Shown: one piece after another, positions 26,825-35,560 of the stretch
How positions within the stretch are numbered: position 1 is the first letter of the stretch
How the letters are laid out: every line of letters starts with the position of its first letter
Assembly (NCBI GenBank): GCA_036770365.1
Contig: DAIPJH010000002.1
Coordinates: 186,001-250,000, forward strand
Origin: DAIPJH01 sp036770365
GTDB lineage: Bacteria > Pseudomonadota > Alphaproteobacteria > Rickettsiales > UBA998
Reading direction: 5' to 3'
Length of the DNA stretch: 64,000 nt
The notes under the pieces: generated by a model
The model's input: only the letters and a program-made list of their open reading frames with translations
Databases searched by the model: none
Told to the model about the DNA's origin: nothing
Translations under genes and position numbers: made by a program

Positions 26825-27544
26825 ATGGAAACCTCTGTCCTTATCGTAGAAGATGAAGCTGCGATTGTCACGATGCTTCGTTATAATTTGGAGCGCGAGG
26901 GTTTTCGCGTATTTACCACAGGTGACGGCGACGAAGCTATCACCATGGTAAAAGAATATAAGCCAGATATTATCGTGCTAGATTGGATGTTGCCGTCTAA
27001 GACGGGCGTTGAGATCTGTAAAGAACTCCGCTGGAATAATGACACCAAAAACATTCCTATCATCATGCTCTCTGCGCGCGGCGAAGAAGGTGACCGTATT
27101 CGCGGGCTGGATTCAGGTGCGGACGATTACATGGTTAAGCCTTTCTCACCAAGTGAGTTAGTAGCGCGTATCAAAGCGGTGTTCCGCCGTTTGCGTCCGT
27201 CGTTATCTGAGCAAAAACTTGATTTCGCAGGCTGCCATATGGATTTGGCAACTCATAAAGTTACCCGCAACGGCGAAGAAGTGCATCTTAGCCCAACCGA
27301 GTTTGGTTTGCTGCGCTACCTCATGGAGCATCCTGGTCGCGTATTCTCACGCGAGCAATTACTTGATTCAGTCTGGGGTCATGATATTTATGTCGAACTT
27401 CGCACCGTAGACGTACATGTACGCCGCTTGCGTAAAGCCCTCAATTATGATGGCAAGCAAAATGATATTATTCGCACCGTGCGTTCAGCAGGCTATGCAA
27501 TGGAACTAGGTGGTCCAAGCTCTGAGGCTAGCGACGAAGAATAA
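26825..27544 (+). CDS. phoB: PhoB-type response regulator
   Basis: The 239-residue OmpR/PhoB-class regulator has a receiver domain with acidic pocket Glu9/Asp10, phosphoacceptor Asp53 (VLDWMLP) and Lys105 (VKPFSP), then a winged helix C-terminal domain (HLSPTEFGLLRYLMEHPGRV, TVDVHVRRLRKAL, IRTVRSAGYAM). These match PhoB closely rather than OmpR. The phoR kinase, pst and phoU genes usually nearby are absent. The next gene is PhoX, a classic Pho-regulon member, which supports the assignment. I could not find a convincing Pho box upstream of either gene. Confidence 0.88.
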   Translation: METSVLIVEDEAAIVTMLRYNLEREGFRVFTTGDGDEAITMVKEYKPDIIVLDWMLPSKTGVEICKELRWNNDTKNIPIIMLSARGEEGDRIRGLDSGADDYMVKPFSPSELVARIKAVFRRLRPSLSEQKLDFAGCHMDLATHKVTRNGEEVHLSPTEFGLLRYLMEHPGRVFSREQLLDSVWGHDIYVELRTVDVHVRRLRKALNYDGKQNDIIRTVRSAGYAMELGGPSSEASDEE

Positions 27545-27576
27545 TCTTTAGTGCTTTCCTTTTTTATGCTAGATAG

Positions 27577-29487
27577 ATGCGCATGATAGAGGAAAAGCCC
27601 ACCACGTCACCAAGTCTTGCTGCTCTGATGCAGATGCGCGTCAGCCGCCGTGATGTGATGCGTACAGGAAGTACCTTTGGCGTTGCAGTACTAGGTAGCT
27701 CTATGTTAGGTGGACTTTCAAGCTGTGTTCCCCTGCGCACATTTTCCGCCCCTGAATTGAGCTTTACCGAAATTGAAAAATCGGTTTCCGTAACACATCA
27801 TATTGCAAAAGGCTATCACGCTACGGCTTTATTACGTTGGGGAGACCCGTTATTCTCTAGCGAAGGAACATTTAATCCCACCACGTTAACACCCCAATCA
27901 CAAGAAAAACGCATTGGTCAAAACTGTGATTACACCGCCTTCATGCCCCTACCGAAAGGTAGCAGCAGTAGCACACACGGCATCTTACATATCAATCATG
28001 AATACACCCTATCTTACCTCATGTTCCCGCCCAAGAAGAAACTTACTCAACAAGAACTTTTGCAACGCGTGCGCATTGAACAGGCCGCCCAAGGATTCTC
28101 CACAGTAGAAATTAAAAAAGATGCGCATGGCTCGTGGCATTACATCCAAGATAGCCGCTATAATCGCCGTGTTACGGCTGGGTCGATTGTAAAATTCAGT
28201 GGTCCAGCAGCAGAACATCCGCGCTTACACAGTATTTCTTGTGAAAATGGCTGCCATGCGCGTGGTACTTTTGGCAATTGCGCAGGCGGGGTAACCCCAT
28301 GGGGCAGCATACTAACATGTGAAGAAAATATTGATACTTATTTCACGGGACTAAAACCAAGTAACCCTGAATACCACAACCATAAACGCATGCGTATTGA
28401 CACGAACGTGGAATATGATTGGCATCAGGTCGATGCTCGCTTTGATGTGTCCCTCCACCCCTATGAACCCAATCATTTTGGATGGGTTGTAGAATATGAT
28501 CCGTATAACCCTGACTCTATCCCCACCAAACGCACCGCGCTTGGTCGCTTTAAACACGAGGGTGCAACTACGGTGTTATCTCCTGATGGGCGAGTGGTTG
28601 TGTATATGGGTGATGATGAAGTATTTCAATATCTTTATCGTTATGTATCAAAAGATTGCTACCAACACAATAATGAAGCACATAACGATCGTTTGTTGGA
28701 TGAGGGTACGCTTTATGTTGCGCGTTTTTACAATGACGGTAGCTTAGAATGGATTCCTCTGGTTTTTGGTGAGCATGGCTTAATTCCAGAACATGGCTTT
28801 CACTCGCAGGCGGATATATTGATTGAAACCCGTTTTGCAGCAGATATTGCAGGCGCAACGCCACTAGATCGACCTGAAGATATTGAAATTCATCCCCACA
28901 CGGGACATATCTATGTCTCACTGACTAAAAACAAAAAACGTAAAGAAGATTCCATTGATAACGTGAATCCCCGTGCGCCGAATCTATACGGACATATTTT
29001 AGAACTCATTCCCACAGGTAACAGCGACCACGCCGCAACGCATTTCACATGGGATATTTTTTTACAAGCTGGCAACCCGTTTCAAACAAAAGACGCTGCA
29101 CTCTATCACCCTCAGACATCCAAAAACGGCTGGTTAACCAATCCTGATAATTTAGCTTTCGACCCTCATGGGCGTCTATGGATTGGCACAGACGGCATGC
29201 CTGAATCCAAACATACCAATGATGGATTATTTGCTACCCAAACGACGGGAGAGTACCGCGCTCTCACTAAACTCTTTTTTACCGCCCCCACTGGCGCAGA
29301 AATCACAGGCCCTTGTTTTACACAAGATGGTAAAAATCTATTTCTTTCCGTTCAACACCCCGCGGATGACCCTCATTTTGACATTACCAAACCGTCAACA
29401 CGCTGGCCTGATTTTGATGTTACCTTACCACCGCGATCGAGCGTGGTGGTGATCACGAAAGATGATAATGGTGTGATAGGTAGTTAA
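27577..29487 (+). CDS. phoX: PhoX-family alkaline phosphatase (DUF839)
   Basis: The 636-residue protein has a twin-arginine signal with SRRDVM at residues 23-28 and a hydrophobic stretch to about 48. The body contains HGILHINHEYT, SCENGCHARGTFGNCAGGVTPWGSILTCEEN, RFKHEGATTVLSPDGRVVVYMGDDE, PLDRPEDIEIHPHTGHIYVSLT and NPDNLAFDPHGRLWIGTDG. This is the PhoX/DUF839 family: calcium- and iron-dependent periplasmic phosphatases. Cys50 after the hydrophobic region (LSSC) could make it a lipoprotein. It overlaps the convergent cca end by 35 bases. Confidence 0.88.
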   Translation: MRMIEEKPTTSPSLAALMQMRVSRRDVMRTGSTFGVAVLGSSMLGGLSSCVPLRTFSAPELSFTEIEKSVSVTHHIAKGYHATALLRWGDPLFSSEGTFNPTTLTPQSQEKRIGQNCDYTAFMPLPKGSSSSTHGILHINHEYTLSYLMFPPKKKLTQQELLQRVRIEQAAQGFSTVEIKKDAHGSWHYIQDSRYNRRVTAGSIVKFSGPAAEHPRLHSISCENGCHARGTFGNCAGGVTPWGSILTCEENIDTYFTGLKPSNPEYHNHKRMRIDTNVEYDWHQVDARFDVSLHPYEPNHFGWVVEYDPYNPDSIPTKRTALGRFKHEGATTVLSPDGRVVVYMGDDEVFQYLYRYVSKDCYQHNNEAHNDRLLDEGTLYVARFYNDGSLEWIPLVFGEHGLIPEHGFHSQADILIETRFAADIAGATPLDRPEDIEIHPHTGHIYVSLTKNKKRKEDSIDNVNPRAPNLYGHILELIPTGNSDHAATHFTWDIFLQAGNPFQTKDAALYHPQTSKNGWLTNPDNLAFDPHGRLWIGTDGMPESKHTNDGLFATQTTGEYRALTKLFFTAPTGAEITGPCFTQDGKNLFLSVQHPADDPHFDITKPSTRWPDFDVTLPPRSSVVVITKDDNGVIGS

Positions 29488-30721
29488 TCAACGCCGCTTT
29501 ATCTGGCACGTAATCGTGCAACTCCCAGTAAGCTTCTGCTTGTTTAAGCATCTCTCCCACTATCTTTCCTGCGGGAACGCCCGCCGCCACAATATCTTCA
29601 CCCTTAAGAGGCAGCACAGCTATTTCCCATGTATGCAACAGCTCAAGCAACCGAATATCTACTGTTGTGTAAGATTCTGTCATATCACGCACATATAACA
29701 ACATCGCGCCATGACGCCCCACGCGACGTACCATCAATTTAGCATAAACCTCATTCCATGGGTGTGCATCATACTCAACCAACAAAGCCAAATGCTTGCT
29801 CATCTGCACAGAAAGCCGCCAACGCTGCGCCACATAAATATGCGCCCCCACCTCCAAACTACGTAGCCATAACGCTAACCGCAATAACACATCCATCTCC
29901 ACATGCGGCTGTCTTTCCAAGTTCATAAGATGAACAAGCAACGTTTCTATCAAAGGATACGTTTTTTTCGACGACGCTCCCATCACCAGCGCATCTACAC
30001 CAACCTCGACCATCGCCTGCAACGCTTTCAAGGGGCGTGGAGCAGCCAATAATTTTAACATTTCCGTTTGAATGCGTTCACCTGAAATCTGCTCCAACCC
30101 CCGCCCATGAAGACGACATGCCGCTAACGCCTCCACATCGCTCTCCCCCTTACCATGCGTGGCATAAAACCGAAAAAAACGCAAAACTCTCAGATAATCT
30201 TCCTCTATACGTGCCGAGGCATCACCAATAAAACGTACATATCCAGCTTTTGCGTCTTCAATACCACCACAATAATCAATGATTTCTACCATATCTGTAA
30301 TCTTATGTGCATCTATGGCCAGCGCATTCATTGTAAAGTCTCGACGAAGCGCATCTTCTATCCAATCTTCCGTAAAAACAACATCGGCACGACGACCATC
30401 ACAATGAATATCTCGACGAAGTGTCGTGATCTGAATAGACTCACCCAAAACCATTGCCGTAATTGTACCATGCTTCAATCCAGTAGGAATCACTCGAAGC
30501 CCTGCTTTTTCCAATCGTGCCGTCACATCTTCTGGCGGCAAAGGCGTACAAGCGTCAACGTCTTTAACCTCTCGCCCCATCAAGGTATCTCGCACACAAC
30601 CACCAATAAAACGCAGTGGAATTGCCTGCTCTCGCAACACTGTAACAAATTGACCAATAGCAGCACTATTCAACCATGAAGGACGTGCTACTGTAATACT
30701 ATGAGATTGAAAAGATGTCAT
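29453..30721 (-). CDS. cca: CCA tRNA nucleotidyltransferase / poly(A) polymerase family
   Basis: The 422-residue class II nucleotidyltransferase has the head motif RFIGGCVRDTLMG with the catalytic DVDAC, then TTLRRDIHCDGRRADV, DFTMNALAIDA and RIEEDYLRVLRFFRF. It adds CCA to tRNA 3' ends. Class II proteins include poly(A) polymerase; the lone copy here in an alphaproteobacterium favours CCA addition. Its start overlaps the glnD stop by four bases, so glnD-cca form a unit. The 3' end extends 35 bases into phoX on the other strand. Confidence 0.88.
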   Translation of the reverse strand: MTSFQSHSITVARPSWLNSAAIGQFVTVLREQAIPLRFIGGCVRDTLMGREVKDVDACTPLPPEDVTARLEKAGLRVIPTGLKHGTITAMVLGESIQITTLRRDIHCDGRRADVVFTEDWIEDALRRDFTMNALAIDAHKITDMVEIIDYCGGIEDAKAGYVRFIGDASARIEEDYLRVLRFFRFYATHGKGESDVEALAACRLHGRGLEQISGERIQTEMLKLLAAPRPLKALQAMVEVGVDALVMGASSKKTYPLIETLLVHLMNLERQPHVEMDVLLRLALWLRSLEVGAHIYVAQRWRLSVQMSKHLALLVEYDAHPWNEVYAKLMVRRVGRHGAMLLYVRDMTESYTTVDIRLLELLHTWEIAVLPLKGEDIVAAGVPAGKIVGEMLKQAEAYWELHDYVPDKAALINYLSHHYHLS

Positions 30722-33450
30722 CGGACCAAATAACCTGTGTTCATCACATGATATAATGCTTCTTGAATCTGCTCCATTCGCTTGGGATGTGCAATCTTCA
30801 TTCCATAAGCATCACGCACATAAAACACATCCACCGCTTTTTCGCCGTAAGTATTAATATGTGCAGAACTAATATTAAGTCCTTGCATTTGCAAGCAACG
30901 ACAAATCGTATGTAACAACCCAATTCTATCCGCTGTTGAAATCTCAATAATGGAATAAGAAGGGCTTTCATTATTCTCAAAGCTCACCTGTGTAGGAACA
31001 TTAAAATGATCTCGCTTAGACGGATAAGCAACGCGAGAATGCGCAAGCAACCTTGGCGCATCTATTTTACCCTCCACAACATCTTCTACGTTATTCAATA
31101 ACAACGCATGATGTTCCTCTTCTACAGCATGATTATCTTGCCCTTGGATATGCCATGTTTGTACCGCCCAACCATCCTTCAACGTAAAAATATTGGCATT
31201 CACAATATTCAAATGGGAAAGCGAAATTGCTGCGGCAACGTCTGCCATCAACCCTTTTCTATCTGGCGTACACACTGTAAGTTCCGTTGCGTCCAAAAAG
31301 ACATCCGAACGTATATCCATTACAACATGACGTCCCAATTCCTCTGCCACACGCAATAAGCGGGCAACAACAGCATGACCAAGTGCATCACGGCTACTGA
31401 AAAAGCTCGTATGACCACGCCACAAATAATAATCACGATCCACTTCTTTCCAATCTACTAGCGTAGTCTGCAATTGCTCCTTTAACGCACTCATTTGATT
31501 TGTATTTGTTTCCAAGCTGCCCGTACGTAAATACTCCGCACAAAGATGGTAAAGATCTCGAATCAACCCCCCTTTCCAACCATTCCAAACTTTTGGTCCT
31601 ACCGCACGAATATCTGCCACTGTCAATAAAAGCAATAACCGAAGGCGATCTACCGTTTGCACCTCTTGACCAAAATAATGAATGGTCGCAGGATCGTGCA
31701 GATCACGCTTAAAAACAGCATCACTCAATAAAGATTGATGCTCAATCAACCACCCTACCGTTTCAATTTCTGCTTGAGAAGAACCTAACTGCCGCGCAAG
31801 TTTTCGCCCAATTGGAATACCCTTAACTTCATGATCTCCACCTCTACCCTTAGCAATATCATGGCACAACATTGCCACATACAGCACGCGTTTAGATGTA
31901 ATCAATGGCATCATTTTATGCGATAAGGGTAGCTCATGCTTTAACTCTCCGCGCTCAATCGCATGTAGAATTCCTATGGCTGTTAAAGTATGTTCATCCA
32001 CCGTATAGATATGATACATATCAAACTGCATCTGCCCGACCACATGTGCAAAATCGGGAAAGAATTTTGCTAGTAATCCTGTATCATTCATCATTCTCAA
32101 CGTTGCGTATCCCCGCTGAGGATGCATTAAAATACTCAAAAACCAAAAAATCACGTCGGAATGATGACGAAAGTTATGACGCGTAGCAGGTAATGACCGT
32201 GTAATCGCCTGCAATGCTTTCGGATGCAAGGGCAACCCCTCCATACAAAAAACATAAAACAACTTCATCATCAAAGATGGTTGCGTTTGCACATTTTCCA
32301 TATCACGAAAACTGAGACGTCCACTTTGCAACACGATATGCTCATGACGTCTGAATTTATCCAACAGCCCAGCAAGAAACATCCGCGGCGCACGACGCTG
32401 CTCTTCTTCTAAGGTTGCGCAAAACAATCCCGTCAACATCCCATTATCACGCGCCACTTGAAAATAACGCTTCATAAAACGCTCAACCGCTTGATTGCTT
32501 GTGTGACCACGATACCCCATCGCTTCTGCGATGCGCCGCTGCATATCAAACGTCAAACGTTCTTCTGCACGGTTTGAAAAATAATGCAGGTAAATACGCA
32601 CCACCCATAAAAAATGCTGCGCACGACGGTAACTACGGTATTCTACATCGGTAAGTCGACCCTGTGGCACAAGATCGCGCACACGATCAATCCCATAAGT
32701 ATAGCGCGCCAACCAATACAGCGTGTGCATATCCCTAAGCGCACCCTTACCCTCTTTAACATTTGGTTCTAAAATATAACGTGAATCCCCTGATTTTTCG
32801 TGCCGTTTATCACGTTCTTTTAATTTAGCGTCAATAAACTGTCCCTCACTCCATGCGTCTCGCGCTCGTAATGCGGCAGCACGCAATTGTTCAAAAAGAT
32901 CGGCGTCGCCACCAATCAACCGTGCATCAAGGAACGCGGTAAGTACCGTATGATCTTCCTTTGCCGCCACTTCACACTGCAACGGTGTTCTGACAGCATG
33001 ACCAACCTGAAACCCCAAATCCCATAACACATACAACATCAAAGAGGCCATCTCTGTAATGACCTCTTCAGAAGCCGAGGCATGAAGACACATGATATCA
33101 ATATCAGAAAAAGGGAAAAGACGTCGACGACCATAACCGCCCAAAGCCACCCATGACATATGATCATCCATAACAAATCCATGCTGCTTCGCATGAGCTT
33201 GTGTATAGCGCGCCACAAAATGAATAATATTGTCCACCATATCACTCAATTGACGAATAGTAGTATCAGGATGATGTTGACGAAAAAACTGCGCTTTGAT
33301 GTCTTCTCGTTGATGAGATAGCCAAGGCTTCAAGATCGCGACCAACTCAGCCTGTGCGTCTTTCATATCAGCGCAGACATCAATAAGAGCTGGTAATTGA
33401 CTCCCGTGTCCTTTACCAATAATATTCACCGTGGTACTTTGTGTCGGCAT
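30718..33450 (-). CDS. glnD: Bifunctional uridylyltransferase/uridylyl-removing PII sensor
   Basis: This 910-residue protein has the full GlnD layout: the nucleotidyltransferase domain with GGYGRRRLFPFSDIDIM (Asp116/Asp118 catalytic), a GlnD-UTase helical region, an HD domain (about residues 450-620, CHDIAKGRGGDH), and two ACT domains near 710-790 and 835-905 (ADRIGLLHTICRCLQMQGLN). It uridylylates and deuridylylates PII proteins in response to glutamine. No glnB or glnK is nearby. It is co-directional with cca and divergent from the DMT exporter. Confidence 0.95.
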   Translation of the reverse strand: MPTQSTTVNIIGKGHGSQLPALIDVCADMKDAQAELVAILKPWLSHQREDIKAQFFRQHHPDTTIRQLSDMVDNIIHFVARYTQAHAKQHGFVMDDHMSWVALGGYGRRRLFPFSDIDIMCLHASASEEVITEMASLMLYVLWDLGFQVGHAVRTPLQCEVAAKEDHTVLTAFLDARLIGGDADLFEQLRAAALRARDAWSEGQFIDAKLKERDKRHEKSGDSRYILEPNVKEGKGALRDMHTLYWLARYTYGIDRVRDLVPQGRLTDVEYRSYRRAQHFLWVVRIYLHYFSNRAEERLTFDMQRRIAEAMGYRGHTSNQAVERFMKRYFQVARDNGMLTGLFCATLEEEQRRAPRMFLAGLLDKFRRHEHIVLQSGRLSFRDMENVQTQPSLMMKLFYVFCMEGLPLHPKALQAITRSLPATRHNFRHHSDVIFWFLSILMHPQRGYATLRMMNDTGLLAKFFPDFAHVVGQMQFDMYHIYTVDEHTLTAIGILHAIERGELKHELPLSHKMMPLITSKRVLYVAMLCHDIAKGRGGDHEVKGIPIGRKLARQLGSSQAEIETVGWLIEHQSLLSDAVFKRDLHDPATIHYFGQEVQTVDRLRLLLLLTVADIRAVGPKVWNGWKGGLIRDLYHLCAEYLRTGSLETNTNQMSALKEQLQTTLVDWKEVDRDYYLWRGHTSFFSSRDALGHAVVARLLRVAEELGRHVVMDIRSDVFLDATELTVCTPDRKGLMADVAAAISLSHLNIVNANIFTLKDGWAVQTWHIQGQDNHAVEEEHHALLLNNVEDVVEGKIDAPRLLAHSRVAYPSKRDHFNVPTQVSFENNESPSYSIIEISTADRIGLLHTICRCLQMQGLNISSAHINTYGEKAVDVFYVRDAYGMKIAHPKRMEQIQEALYHVMNTGYLVR

Positions 33451-33497
33451 TGCCCTAAACCTTCAACGTCATTTTCAACCCTTAAAAGGATAAGCGC

Positions 33498-34397
33498 GTG
33501 ACCCCTGCGTCGCAAGGAAAAACATGGAATGCAATGGCGCGAATGATCGCAGCCATGGCATCCTTTGCCATTATGAACATCCTCATACGCCTTGTTTCAC
33601 TTGATTTACCCACTCCTGAAATTGTTTTTTTGCGCAATGTTTTTGCCACATGTATGTTTTTACCTTATATCACCTACGTAGGAAAAGATGCTTTAAAAAC
33701 CCCAAGAATCACACGTCATGTCTGGCGTGCTTTGGTTGGCATTATTTCTATGGAACTTTGGTTTTATGCCCTTGCCATTATGCCGCTGACCGACGCGACC
33801 GCCCTTAGCTTTACCTCACCATTATGGGCAACGTTGATGGCCGTATTTTTTCTGGGTGAAAGAATCGGCATTCACCGCTTTGCAGCGTTAATAATAGGTT
33901 TTATAGGTGCAATGCTTATCCTTCGCCCATCCCCTGATTTAGGCATTCAGATATCCTCTTATATCGTCCTCATCTCTGCTATGCTGATGGCAGCGGCAAG
34001 CATACTTGTCAAATCACTTACCCATACTGATCCCGTGTGGCGCATCGTGTTTTATATGTCCTTATTTATGAGCATGTTTTCACTTGTTCCTGCTTTTTAC
34101 GTATGGCAACCCATCACCCCACATCAACTCACGCTCATTTTTGGTATTGCCTGTTTTTCTGTACTAGCACATTTACTCATGGTTTCTGCGTTTACTCGCG
34201 CCTCTCTTGTGATCCTGATGCCACTTGATTTTATGCGATTAGTCTTCACTGCAATCTTAGCACATCTTGCTTTTCATGAACGACTAGATAAATGGACAGC
34301 CGTTGGGGCAACTATTATCATTGCAAGCACCTGTTATATCAGCTACCGAGAATCAAGAAAAAACCGAGCCATCGCTGAGACACCCAAATGCATATAG
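33498..34397 (+). CDS. EamA/DMT-superfamily exporter
   Basis: The 299-residue protein, with a GTG start, has ten predicted membrane segments arranged as two EamA repeats (about 8-140 and 150-290). Typical motifs are EIVFLRNVFAT, ATALSFTSPLWATLMAVFFLGE and RLVFTAILAHLAFHE. DMT proteins export amino acids, nucleotides or drugs; the substrate is unknown. It overlaps the following permease gene by ten bases. Confidence 0.85.
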   Translation: MTPASQGKTWNAMARMIAAMASFAIMNILIRLVSLDLPTPEIVFLRNVFATCMFLPYITYVGKDALKTPRITRHVWRALVGIISMELWFYALAIMPLTDATALSFTSPLWATLMAVFFLGERIGIHRFAALIIGFIGAMLILRPSPDLGIQISSYIVLISAMLMAAASILVKSLTHTDPVWRIVFYMSLFMSMFSLVPAFYVWQPITPHQLTLIFGIACFSVLAHLLMVSAFTRASLVILMPLDFMRLVFTAILAHLAFHERLDKWTAVGATIIIASTCYISYRESRKNRAIAETPKCI

Positions 34398-35230
34398 ACG
34401 CTCACAGCCATCACACCTCACCAGCGGCTATGTTGCGCAGCCTGTGGCAACATCGTCATCTTTTACTTCAGCTCACCAAGCGTGACATCCAAAGCCGTTA
34501 TCGTGGCTCCGCACTAGGTATCTTATGGTCTTTTGCCACTCCTATATTGATGCTGATTGTTTATACCGTTGTGTTCTCTGGCGTTTTCAAGGCAAAATGG
34601 ACCGGGGGCGGTAATCTTCACGCAGACAACACCTCCCATTTCGCACTCATTCTTTTCTCTGGACTCATGATCCATAATTTCTTTAGCGAGTGCCTATCAC
34701 GCGCACCCTCAATCATCCTCAATCATGCAAGCTTTGTAACCAAAGTAGTCTTCCCATTAGAAATCTTAGCCCCAATGTTGGTGCTTTCTGCTTGTTTTAA
34801 CTACCTCATCAGCCTCTGCGTTTTTTTCGCTGCCATGTTAGTCCTCGGAGCGACACCAGATAGCCATATTTTCTACCTTCCCATCATACTTTTTCCACTT
34901 GGACTGATGATGTTAGGGGGCGCGTGGGTACTCGCAGCTATGGGTGTCTTTCTTCGTGACATCGGACAAATGATAGGTCTTACTATGACCATTATGCTCT
35001 TTTTAAGCCCCATCTTTTATCCTGTTGATGCGCTGCCTCTTTCTTGGCAACCCTTTATCTACCTCAATCCCCTTAGCTTCATTGTCGAGCAAGCGCGAAA
35101 CGTAATGCTATGGCACACCGCCCCTGCGTGGAAAGGCGTTGCCTACTATATGCTCGCAGGTATTTTTAGTGCTTATACAGGCTTTTACGTTTTCCAAAAA
35201 ACACGCAAGGCCTTCGCTGATGTTCTGTAA
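34388..35230 (+). CDS. ABC-2 polysaccharide/polyol-phosphate export permease
   Basis: The 280-residue membrane protein has six hydrophobic segments and the ABC-2 Wzm/KpsM start LLLQLTKRDIQSRYRGSALG, then ILWSFATPILMLIVYTVVFS. The C-terminal segment YLNPLSFIVEQARNVML is also typical. Such permeases pair with a Wzt/KpsT ATPase to export O-antigen or capsule. No ATPase gene is adjacent, which is unusual: it is normally the next gene. Either the ATPase lies elsewhere or the unit was split. Confidence 0.85.
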   Translation: MHIDAHSHHTSPAAMLRSLWQHRHLLLQLTKRDIQSRYRGSALGILWSFATPILMLIVYTVVFSGVFKAKWTGGGNLHADNTSHFALILFSGLMIHNFFSECLSRAPSIILNHASFVTKVVFPLEILAPMLVLSACFNYLISLCVFFAAMLVLGATPDSHIFYLPIILFPLGLMMLGGAWVLAAMGVFLRDIGQMIGLTMTIMLFLSPIFYPVDALPLSWQPFIYLNPLSFIVEQARNVMLWHTAPAWKGVAYYMLAGIFSAYTGFYVFQKTRKAFADVL

Positions 35231-35236
35231 GTGAAG

Positions 35237-35259
35237 GGCTAGAAAAGAAACTTCTAGCC
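35237..35259. repeat. Inverted repeat after the ABC-2 permease
   Basis: Perfect 8-bp arms GGCTAGAA (35237-35244) and TTCTAGCC (35252-35259) surround a seven-base loop, six bases after the permease stop. There is no T-run. It may act as a weak terminator or transcript-end stabiliser. The right arm overlaps the heptamer tract 2. Confidence 0.55.
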
Positions 35260-35288
35260 TCTAACTCCCAACCCCCAGCTCCTCTTTA
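35254..35288. repeat. Heptamer-periodic repeat tract 2
   Basis: Five in-phase 7-nt units are CTAGCCT, CTAACTC, CCAACCC, CCAGCTC and CTCTTTA. The composition and periodicity match tract 1 at 8489-8523. This copy is not next to any recognisable four-helix-bundle remnant. Confidence 0.5.
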
Positions 35289-35560
35289 CTGTATCAATCT
35301 TGCAACAAATTTAATTGCTCGCCCGTACAATACCAAGCTGCGCCCATTTACCATTGACACTTTCGAATCACTGTTCTTTAAGGGTACACAAGCAATTAAC
35401 GTGAAGTTTCTGGAAGCTAGTAGCTTCTTGAGGTTTATGCGTTAACGCGCTGGATATTTTTTATCTTGCAATTGTAAGGGCGGACGCTAAAGTGTCTCCC
35501 GACCTATTGCTCGGTAGGAAATCTAGAAATAATTCTCAACAACTAAAGAAGGTTTTGAAC
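35289..35560 (+). promoter_or_regulatory. Long non-coding leader upstream of the RTX gene
   Basis: The whole intergenic gap from 35231 to 35560 (330 bases) holds no gene that I can support. After the inverted repeat and heptamer tract come a -35/-10 pair at 35354-35382, a 15-base palindrome at 35413-35427 (GAAGCTA-G-TAGCTTC), a 10-base palindrome GCGTTAACGC at 35439-35448 and the ribosome-binding region AAGAAGG just ahead of the RTX start. If the promoter is right, the mRNA leader is about 170 bases and structured, as is common for very abundant surface-protein transcripts. Confidence 0.5.
35354..35382 (+). promoter_or_regulatory. Candidate promoter for the RTX gene
   Basis: A perfect -35 TTGACA at 35354-35359 is followed 17 bp later by TTTAAG at 35377-35382, which matches four of six -10 bases. 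No other good pair is evident in the gap. It would give a long leader before the ATG at 35561. Confidence 0.45.

Noticed and set aside
30155..30679. 174-residue plus-strand frame opposite cca
   Set aside because: Antisense to conserved cca motifs; composition is not protein-like.
35231..35560. A small RNA or riboswitch in the RTX leader
   Set aside because: Palindromes are present but no known consensus is recognisable; reported as a leader only.
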